IMG/VR virus record: IMGVR_UViG_3300036716_000966
Coordinates: 1 to 25,583 of that record
Strand: one strand, 5' to 3'
DNA: 25,583 nt
Origin: a virus
Part shown: positions 9,720-15,742 of the stretch, in pieces
Layout of the letters: each line of letters starts with the position of its first letter
Numbering within the stretch: the first letter of the stretch is position 1
The notes under the pieces: generated by a model
Database searches by the model: none
The model's input: only the letters and a program-made list of their open reading frames with translations
What the model was told of the DNA's origin: nothing
Program-made: the position numbers and the translations under genes

Positions 9720-10748
9720 CTAATCATCCATGCCGCCGAACAGTTCGTCAAGCTCACCATCCAGTTCGTCATCGGTAGTCTCTACGGCAATGGTCTCTGG
9801 CGCTTGCTCAACTTCTTCTGCGTCAGGTTGCGCTTTTATTTTGCGCGCCGCTTTCTTTTTAGCTGTCTTCTTTTTCTTCTTAAGAGCCTTGGATTCCTCA
9901 GTCTCAGCATCTTCCGAGGGTTCTTCCGCCGTTGTTTCGAAGTCAGTATCTACAGACTTCTTAACAGGTGGCTTAGGCTTAGGCTTATGCGCCATACCAG
10001 ATACTTTGTCTGCTGTAGCTTTAGTTACTTCCCTCTCGTCAACTAACATGCTGTCTATGTTCCCAGCAGAAAAGTGTTCTACAAGTTCAGATGCTTCACT
10101 CTGGTTCAGTGGACGAACAGCTTTAAACATTAGCTTAGGGTAGGCTACATCAGGGTCAAACGACAGTCGGGTTACTACTGTGTTATATGGGAAGCCCTTA
10201 GCCTTCATAGCTTTACCATATGTACCTAGGTCACCAAGTGACATAACAGGTATACGTAGCAGCATTGGACCACCATACTGCTCATTAGTAATATCATTGG
10301 CTGGTACTACTACAACTCTGCGTGAGTCACTACATGCTTTAGTCTCACGACCATCAGCGGTCATCTTACTGCCAAACTTACCCTTAGGGCATATCCCACA
10401 CAGTTCAGACTGCGGGCGCGGTGAACGACTAGAAGGTTTCTGACCATCAAGACTATAACAATCCGGCTCACCAGCAGTACCTTCAGTGTAGTCACCTTCA
10501 TAGAATGTTTTTGCTACAAACTCACTGGCTTTAGCAATGACTACTTCAATACCCATCTTGGGTAGTCCTTCCTCGTCTACTACTACAGTCTCCTCGCCGC
10601 CGCACTTAATGCGAAACTTGCTCCCCTTGATGGACATAGTACTAAAGCCACCACTAAGACCAGAGCTAAGAGCATCATTGTCTTCTATACCAAATGCATC
10701 CTGTAATAGTGCAGGAACACTATCATTAAATTTTACTACATCACCCAT
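9720..10748 (-). CDS. Four-cysteine, acidic-tailed protein; candidate ssDNA-binding protein
   Basis: The 342-residue product has Cys97, a CxxC pair at 117/120 and Cys139, a likely zinc site, within a folded N-terminal ~235 residues. Then comes a low-complexity charged tail: Lys-rich around 290-305 and strongly acidic at the end (DELDELFGGMDD). An acidic C-terminal tip after a flexible segment is a common design in phage and bacterial ssDNA-binding proteins, and the gene lies between the helicase and the primase-helicase, where such a protein is expected. No sequence signature proves it, so the function is inferred. The start ATG overlaps the upstream stop as TAATG, with GGAGG upstream, so translation is probably coupled. 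A terminator-like hairpin follows the gene, as expected if it is needed in larger amounts than the next gene. Confidence 0.6.
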   Translation of the reverse strand: MGDVVKFNDSVPALLQDAFGIEDNDALSSGLSGGFSTMSIKGSKFRIKCGGEETVVVDEEGLPKMGIEVVIAKASEFVAKTFYEGDYTEGTAGEPDCYSLDGQKPSSRSPRPQSELCGICPKGKFGSKMTADGRETKACSDSRRVVVVPANDITNEQYGGPMLLRIPVMSLGDLGTYGKAMKAKGFPYNTVVTRLSFDPDVAYPKLMFKAVRPLNQSEASELVEHFSAGNIDSMLVDEREVTKATADKVSGMAHKPKPKPPVKKSVDTDFETTAEEPSEDAETEESKALKKKKKTAKKKAARKIKAQPDAEEVEQAPETIAVETTDDELDGELDELFGGMDD

Positions 10749-11134
10749 TAGGATTTCCTCCGAAAGCGAACAACGTCCGCAGATTTAAACTCGACACCCG
10801 CTGGTATCTCACCTGAGTTCGTCATAAAGTCACGAACAACTACCTTACTTGCTTTGATTTCCATTAGCTCAAACTGATTAGTATCCTTACAAAAGCTAAG
10901 GAAAGCATCCTTATCAACTACCTTACACGTATCAGCGTTACTAAAGAAAACACTACCTACGCTGCTGCGGGATTCTTCTAACCCCATCTTGTTAAGTTCA
11001 CGACTAGTCCACTTCTCAATAAGCTTCATACCCTCATTGATTGTGGCAAGTTCATCCTTGTGCTTCCTTTGTATCGCTTCTTTCTCATCACGTAACGATA
11101 TGTACTTTTGTATGGCTTGCTCCAATGTAGCCAT
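10748..11134 (-). CDS. Small coiled-coil protein of unknown function
   Basis: 128 residues. The first ~55 residues are a charged heptad-like helix (from LEQAIQKYISLRDEKEAIQR onward). The rest is a compact mixed domain ending in a basic tip (VVRFRRKS). I do not recognise the family. Stop and start codons are interlocked as TAATG with both neighbours (the helicase upstream and the four-cysteine protein downstream), and AAGGAG lies eight bases before the ATG. Tight coupling to the helicase and the candidate ssDNA-binding protein suggests a replication accessory role, but this is inferred from position only. Confidence 0.75.
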   Translation of the reverse strand: MATLEQAIQKYISLRDEKEAIQRKHKDELATINEGMKLIEKWTSRELNKMGLEESRSSVGSVFFSNADTCKVVDKDAFLSFCKDTNQFELMEIKASKVVVRDFMTNSGEIPAGVEFKSADVVRFRRKS

Positions 11135-12681
11135 TATGTTGTCTCCTTAAACATGTCTAACAAAATTCCCTGACACTTCTGCTTGCTCTTAAGTCTCTTG
11201 TAAATCTTCTCCTCAACTTTAGAGCCTACGATGTGCAGGATGTGCGTGTGCTTATCCTGTCCTGCTCTAGTGATACGCCCACATGCTTGCTCATATATTT
11301 CCGTTGACCATATCGGCGCGAACCAAATGACAGTATCTGCCTTGGTCAACGTAATACCATGAGCCATACACCCCGGATGTGCTACTAGTACCCTAGGATG
11401 TTTGCTTTGTTGGAACGCTAAGAAAATCTTATCACGTTCCTTCTTCGGTGTGTCTCCGCTGATACTCTCAACAGAGAAATACTTATCTAAAATAGTACTA
11501 ATCATTGTAACAGAAAACTTAAACGGAGTGAAGACAATAACTTTTTCTTCTGACTCTCTTATCAACTCTATAAGTAACTTGAATCTTGGGTTACTCTTAA
11601 TGACCTTACGTACACCGTCAGTACCATATATAAAACCTGATGCTATCTGTAGTAGCTTAGATATTTTAACCCCCTCGTTAGCTGCGGTTATCTTTTTTTG
11701 TCGCACCTCAACAGAGTAGTTATTAAACATGTCCTTGTAAGCTTTTATCTGCTCAGTTGTCATAGCTATATCACGATAGCCGTATGTTGTGGGGGGCATA
11801 TCGAAACTGTCATCACGGGTAAATCTAACGGCGGGCTGCATAGCTTCGTGTACTACCTCATTAGCCTCAGGTCTGGCTATCCACCTGAACGTACTAACTT
11901 GCCGCATTACTTTATTCTTAAAGGTACGTCCGCTATATGAAACCCTATCTGGTGTGAGCAACCTAACCTGTCCCCAAGCATCAGTAGGTTCGTTGGGTGT
12001 TGGCGCACCAGTCATACCCCAAGCGTACTTAGCAGCGGCTACCAGTGGTCTTAGTATCTTCCATCGCTTTGTGCTGGCATTGCGGTATACAGCAAGCTCG
12101 TCAATTATAATTACGTCAAAGTCCATAGCTAACAGCTCGTCTTTTATAACAGCTATACCATCATGGTTTATAACGTATATATCCGCTGGTACTTCTAACA
12201 ACTTAGCTCTCTTAGCTTTAGTACCAAACAGGGCTATGCACTCTAGGTGTGGAAACCTTGCGAATACTTCACGTTCCCATACTGATGTAAGTGTACTGAG
12301 AGGTGCAACTACTAAGCACTTTTTTGCTACGCCCTGCTGCCTAAGAAAATCAAAAGCAAACAAGGCGGCGCATGTCTTACCAGTACCAATACTGTTAAGT
12401 ACGTACCCTCGCTTACTGCTAACTAACATAGCCGCTGTACTTTTCTGCGTATCGAATGGTGTCACACCTGACCAGTCGTAGTAGCTTAGTATAGGTGAAG
12501 GTACTTCATAGCCTATATTATTTAGCAGCTTTGTCTCCTCTATCCTATGGGGTATTGATAACCATGGTGAGTCGCGCCATGTTATTTCTTTAGCCGTAGG
12601 TATAAGCGCGGCTACCTTATTAGAGGGTGGTACTATTAGCTGCTTATGCTTAACACTAATTAATAGATTCTTCTGCTCCAA
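11134..12681 (-). CDS. SNF2/superfamily 2 DNA helicase
   Basis: The 515-residue product carries superfamily 2 motifs in order: Gln79 region, Walker A SIGTGKT (97-103), DELA in VIIIDELAVYR (Asp194, Glu195), TGAP (224-227), and a C-terminal motif VI QACGRITRAGQ (465-475, with Arg469 and Arg472). This is the SNF2-like helicase type common in phage replication blocks, acting in DNA unwinding, remodelling or recombination. The start is a TTG, chosen because a clean AAGGAG lies eight bases upstream and no in-frame ATG occurs nearby; it overlaps the preceding nuclease gene by 26 bases. Its stop codon is interlocked with the next start as TAATG. Confidence 0.9.
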   Translation of the reverse strand: MEQKNLLISVKHKQLIVPPSNKVAALIPTAKEITWRDSPWLSIPHRIEETKLLNNIGYEVPSPILSYYDWSGVTPFDTQKSTAAMLVSSKRGYVLNSIGTGKTCAALFAFDFLRQQGVAKKCLVVAPLSTLTSVWEREVFARFPHLECIALFGTKAKRAKLLEVPADIYVINHDGIAVIKDELLAMDFDVIIIDELAVYRNASTKRWKILRPLVAAAKYAWGMTGAPTPNEPTDAWGQVRLLTPDRVSYSGRTFKNKVMRQVSTFRWIARPEANEVVHEAMQPAVRFTRDDSFDMPPTTYGYRDIAMTTEQIKAYKDMFNNYSVEVRQKKITAANEGVKISKLLQIASGFIYGTDGVRKVIKSNPRFKLLIELIRESEEKVIVFTPFKFSVTMISTILDKYFSVESISGDTPKKERDKIFLAFQQSKHPRVLVAHPGCMAHGITLTKADTVIWFAPIWSTEIYEQACGRITRAGQDKHTHILHIVGSKVEEKIYKRLKSKQKCQGILLDMFKETT

Positions 12682-13054
12682 TTTCTATACTCCTTAACAT
12701 CATAATCTTAATGAGGAATGTTTCTAGTTCCTCGTAGTTTCCATCACATAAAAAGCCGTGTCCTCCAGCAGCTTCTATGTTCTCCATTGTTAACTTCTGT
12801 CTTGCGGTCGCCTTTTTTCCCGGAGCTTTTGCTTCTATGCCTACAAAGATTCCTTTCACGCACACCAAGTAATCTAATGACGGTGCGCCCATACCATTAC
12901 TTACTGGCATGTACCAGTAAGCTGAATACTTACTAAGTACCTTTTTTATATTCTTTTTTACTTCTCCTTCAGGTGTCATACCTCTTACATCCTTATCGGC
13001 TGTATACTTAAAGCTACGCATAAGTTTACTGTTAATACCATTACTATATTCCAT
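12656..13054 (-). CDS. VRR-NUC domain nuclease
   Basis: 132 residues fitting the small stand-alone VRR-NUC fold of phages, a PD-(D/E)XK-type endonuclease associated with branched-DNA processing. Visible motifs: TPEGEVKKNI (Glu31), SNGMGAPSLDYLV with Asp61, GIEAKAPGKK (Glu74-x-Lys76, the catalytic E-x-K), and Gln86. The annotated ATG overlaps the end of the exonuclease gene by 11 bases and has no clear ribosome site, so it may depend on coupling. The in-frame ATG at MTPEGEV (residue 26), preceded by AAGGA, is a credible alternative. The gene overlaps the helicase start, and the helicase ribosome site lies inside its last codons. Confidence 0.85.
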   Translation of the reverse strand: MEYSNGINSKLMRSFKYTADKDVRGMTPEGEVKKNIKKVLSKYSAYWYMPVSNGMGAPSLDYLVCVKGIFVGIEAKAPGKKATARQKLTMENIEAAGGHGFLCDGNYEELETFLIKIMMLRSIEIGAEESIN

Positions 13055-13709
13055 TAAGCGGGCAGTCTTTTACTTCGCAGTTTCTTTTACACAAGAAGTT
13101 CTGCCTCTTAGGGAAGGTGTCTGTTCGGTGCGCTTTGTTGTACGCCTCTATCCTAGGCATGAGCATGTTCCATACCTCTACAGTATCTTCCCTAGTAATT
13201 ACTTCGCTTGTTATTTTCTTATCCTTAATCCACCAGTACATCAGCTTGATGCGCTCTAGTTCTGGACGGAATAGAAACAATATGCAAGCGGATACCTGTA
13301 GCTGTGTGAAGTCATCTGACATACGCCCTGTCTTATAGTCTACTAGTACTGCGTCCTTACCCTTAATGGCTAAGTAATCTACGATAGCCCTAAACCATAC
13401 ATCATCATCAAACCAACCAGTCGGTCCCATGTCTGTTGTTATAGCTAGCTGTTGCTCGGTTAGTATCTCGTCCGGTTTAGTTTTAGGCTTCGCAAACTTT
13501 GCGGCGTACTGTTCTAGGTGGGTCATATGCATGGGTAGCTTAGTTCCTTTCTTAACCCTAAGCTCTAATGCTTTGTGTACTTCTTTACCGTAGTCAGCAG
13601 CACCACCAAAAACTGGCGTAACATCTTTGGCTACGCTGTTATGGTAAAACTTTTTTGGGCATAGCTCATACGCATTAAGGCGACTAAAGCTTACTGCTGG
13701 TGTCTTCAT
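13044..13709 (-). CDS. Cas4/RecB-like PD-(D/E)XK exonuclease
   Basis: About 221 residues from the chosen ATG, which has GGAG six bases upstream. A longer frame reaches 13754 but its first ATG lies in a hairpin loop without a ribosome site. Motifs: LCPKKF (Cys17), VHKALE (His45, Glu49), AIVDYL (Asp111), LVDYKTG (Asp124, Lys126), a downstream Gln in TQLQ, and a C-terminal cysteine set Cys207, Cys211, Cys216. With Cys17, these could bind an iron-sulfur cluster as in Cas4/AddB-type nucleases. Such phage enzymes resect DNA ends for recombination-linked replication. No Cas1, Cas2 or repeat array is present, so this is a replication/recombination nuclease rather than a CRISPR component. It overlaps the VRR-NUC gene by 11 bases. 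Confidence 0.88.
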   Translation of the reverse strand: MKTPAVSFSRLNAYELCPKKFYHNSVAKDVTPVFGGAADYGKEVHKALELRVKKGTKLPMHMTHLEQYAAKFAKPKTKPDEILTEQQLAITTDMGPTGWFDDDVWFRAIVDYLAIKGKDAVLVDYKTGRMSDDFTQLQVSACILFLFRPELERIKLMYWWIKDKKITSEVITREDTVEVWNMLMPRIEAYNKAHRTDTFPKRQNFLCKRNCEVKDCPLNGI

Positions 13710-13734
13710 ACTAACTCCGGTTATATAAATAAAT

Positions 13735-13760
13735 GCCGACTGCTGATAAACCATGTCGGC
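13735..13760 (-). other. Stem-loop in leader of Cas4-like exonuclease gene
   Basis: On the minus strand GCCGAC (13755-13760) pairs with GTCGGC (13735-13740) across a 14-base loop, followed by an A/T-rich stretch (ATTTATTTATAT) and then the GGAG ribosome site. It may act as a weak terminator, an RNA-processing site or a translation control element. Its function is not shown by sequence. Confidence 0.5.
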
Positions 13761-13776
13761 GTATGGCTAAGGACTA

Positions 13777-13826
13777 CCCCACCCTAAATAAAGTCATACC
13801 GTGGTGGGGGACGTAACCAGCTTACG
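13777..13826 (-). other. Two further inverted repeats between polymerase and exonuclease genes
   Basis: CCCCACC (13777-13783) can pair with GGTGGGG (13803-13809) over a 19-base loop, and CGTAA (13812-13816) with TTACG (13822-13826) over five bases. Together with the hairpin at 13735-13760 they fill most of the 144-base gap between the two coding regions. No U-tract follows the GC-rich stem, so a classical terminator is not supported. A structured leader, processing site or origin element is possible. Confidence 0.4.
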
Positions 13827-13853
13827 CCTATGATACGATATGACAAGGAGAGA

Positions 13854-15671
13854 CTATTTACATTCAGCGTAGTTTTTACCTACGTTAATTTCACAATCTA
13901 GTGGTACGTTTTTCATCCATGGTGGTCTGCGTTTAAACACAGCTTCAACACCTTTCTTTAATTTATCTACGTCAGCATCAGGTACTACGAACACGAGTTC
14001 ATCATGTACACTAAGCGCGGCTAGCTGATTAAACTCAGCTAGCTTAAGCTCCGCCCTAGTCATTATAACTCTCGCTAACGCCTGTACTATATTCTCTACT
14101 AGCTTCGCGCCATAAAGTTTGTGCGGCACACTGCCAGTGTAGTAAGTGTAGTCGCCCGTAGCTGGGTCTTTGTTTAAGTTGTTATATACTATGGGCATAC
14201 CATTAGGTAGCCACACAGTACCATTAGCGTCAGTAGTGCATGGACCAAACTTAACTGGAGTGCCTTCAGCCATCATCTTTACTACATGGTCAGCGGTAGA
14301 CCATAGCTTTTTAATTTTCCAGTAAGACTTTCTGTACATCTGAACTGTATCATTACAAAATTCTTGGGTAACATCCTTACCCTTAGACTGTAGGTCTTCC
14401 CATAGTCTTGTGGGTCCCATACCAAACCCAAGTCCTAGTATACATGTCTTACCTATAAACCTTTCTTCTGGGTGGTCGTTCTTGTTGATGGCATAGCCGT
14501 AAAGCTTTTCAGCAAATATGGAATAAACATCTAGCCCATTCTCAAACTCACTCACAAGGTCTAGTTGTTCAGCCATAGCCGCAGTAATTCTAGCCTCAAT
14601 CTGGGAATAGTCAGCGGCTAGAACGCTATGCCCTTCCGGTGCTGCTAGCCCTTCCCTGAGTACCGAACCCCGCTTAAGGTTCTGCAAGTTTGTTTTATCT
14701 GTACCACTGAAGCGCCCTGTGTGTGCGCCCCAGTACATAAGTGCTGCTGGGAAGTACCCACCAGTAAGGTTACTTATGTTCTGAAACCTCTCAAGTCTAG
14801 TACCTAGTTGCGTAGACTTAACAGCCAAACGTGCCTTGCATAAAGTCTTAACCGCAGCGCCGCTGGTGTTCATTATACGTTGAAACTCTAGGTCATCCTT
14901 GGCAAAGGCATACGTTTCCTTACCAGTCCGAGGGCTTATCTTTTTGGGTGGCTCTATACCTAGGTCACGAAGAACTTTAGCGAACTGTGGGGCTGAGGAT
15001 AGCTTAGTCTTAGCTACACCAGATGCCTCTATTATTAACTCACGGTCAATAATATGCTGGTCGTATGCGTCTTTAAACTTATCCGAGTCGCCTATTAGTT
15101 GAGGCTCTGAGAACTTTCTTATAGTTAAGTGAAGCCCTTCGCGTTCATCTGTAGGCATACCGTATTCGGTAACGTACTTGTTGTATAGCTTATTAGTTAG
15201 GTCTACATCCTGCCTACAGTACACCATGTACTTGTCCATATGTTCTTCATCAAAGTCTGTGCGGCGCAAACCTATGGCGGCTTTTACCTCAGCACCTTTA
15301 ACACCAATATCGAAATGCTTAGTAGTGTTATCCAATGACATGCTATTGGTATATGGTACTACATATGGGCGGGAAGCCATCATCGTACAGAACATACGGT
15401 GTGGGTGTATATCAAATACCCAAGCTAGGATAGCTGCTTCAAAGTGCGCATTGTGCGCTACCATTAAGCCATTATCCCAATCAAACTGTTCCAGCCATAC
15501 CTTTGTCGCATCCCTTGAACCAGTAAATGACTCAGCAGGAGCATCATTAACGGCAACGGCAACGCCGATTACCTGAAACAGCGGGTTTAATATATACTCA
15601 GGGTATGAGAGTTTACGTAAACCATATTGGCTATCATAATATGTTTCAAAGTCTATTGTGTATCTATCCAT
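13854..15671 (-). CDS. Family A DNA polymerase with 3'-5' exonuclease domain
   Basis: About 605 residues from the ATG beginning MDRYTIDFET, chosen because AGGA lies just upstream; a longer TTG-started frame (to 15725) has no ribosome site and would run through the promoter. The N-terminal proofreading domain has DFET (Asp7, Glu9), HNAHFE near 73-78 and YCRQDVD (Asp155). The polymerase domain has motif A DYSQIEARI (Asp354 onward), motif B ERFIGKTCILGLGFG, and motif C VHDE (His556-Glu558). No 5'-3' nuclease domain is present, as usual in phage replicative Pol I enzymes. It is the first gene of the minus-strand replication block, directly behind a candidate sigma-70-type promoter. Confidence 0.95.
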   Translation of the reverse strand: MDRYTIDFETYYDSQYGLRKLSYPEYILNPLFQVIGVAVAVNDAPAESFTGSRDATKVWLEQFDWDNGLMVAHNAHFEAAILAWVFDIHPHRMFCTMMASRPYVVPYTNSMSLDNTTKHFDIGVKGAEVKAAIGLRRTDFDEEHMDKYMVYCRQDVDLTNKLYNKYVTEYGMPTDEREGLHLTIRKFSEPQLIGDSDKFKDAYDQHIIDRELIIEASGVAKTKLSSAPQFAKVLRDLGIEPPKKISPRTGKETYAFAKDDLEFQRIMNTSGAAVKTLCKARLAVKSTQLGTRLERFQNISNLTGGYFPAALMYWGAHTGRFSGTDKTNLQNLKRGSVLREGLAAPEGHSVLAADYSQIEARITAAMAEQLDLVSEFENGLDVYSIFAEKLYGYAINKNDHPEERFIGKTCILGLGFGMGPTRLWEDLQSKGKDVTQEFCNDTVQMYRKSYWKIKKLWSTADHVVKMMAEGTPVKFGPCTTDANGTVWLPNGMPIVYNNLNKDPATGDYTYYTGSVPHKLYGAKLVENIVQALARVIMTRAELKLAEFNQLAALSVHDELVFVVPDADVDKLKKGVEAVFKRRPPWMKNVPLDCEINVGKNYAECK

Positions 15672-15697
15672 GTCGTCCTCACTATGTGGATATTGGG

Positions 15698-15725
15698 AGT
15701 ATACAGAGTGTATATAAATTTGCAA
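15698..15725 (-). promoter_or_regulatory. Candidate promoter for the replication block
   Basis: On the minus strand TTGCAA (15720-15725) and TATACT (15698-15703) are separated by 16 bases, close to bacterial sigma-70 -35 and -10 boxes. Transcription would start about 20 bases before the polymerase ATG at 15671. Confidence 0.5.
15700..15714. promoter_or_regulatory. Inverted repeat (operator-like) in divergent gap
   Basis: TATACA, three bases GAG, then TGTATA forms a perfect 6+6 dyad that overlaps the minus-strand -10 box and lies between the divergent polymerase and spike genes. A dimeric regulator binding here could control both directions. No regulator gene is recognised in the window. Confidence 0.4.
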
Positions 15726-15742
15726 TCTTTTTTAGGTGAATT

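Noticed and set aside
9730-10143. Plus-strand frame of 137 codons rich in Ser/Phe
   Set aside because: It is antisense to the acidic/Lys-rich tail of the four-cysteine protein; the composition is explained by that low-complexity tail.
11789-12481. Plus-strand frame of 230 codons
   Set aside because: It lies wholly antisense to the SNF2 helicase, whose motifs are intact; no domain or ribosome site supports it.
13044-13709. CRISPR-related Cas4
   Set aside because: No Cas1, Cas2, effector or repeat-spacer array is visible; phage Cas4-like nucleases are common in replication blocks.
13710-13754. N-terminal extension of the Cas4-like exonuclease
   Set aside because: The first ATG lies in the loop of a hairpin and lacks a ribosome site, while the internal ATG at 13709 has GGAG at good spacing directly before the conserved domain.
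15672-15725. N-terminal extension of the DNA polymerase from a TTG
   Set aside because: It has no ribosome site, covers the candidate promoter, and the exonuclease domain begins right after the ATG at 15671.
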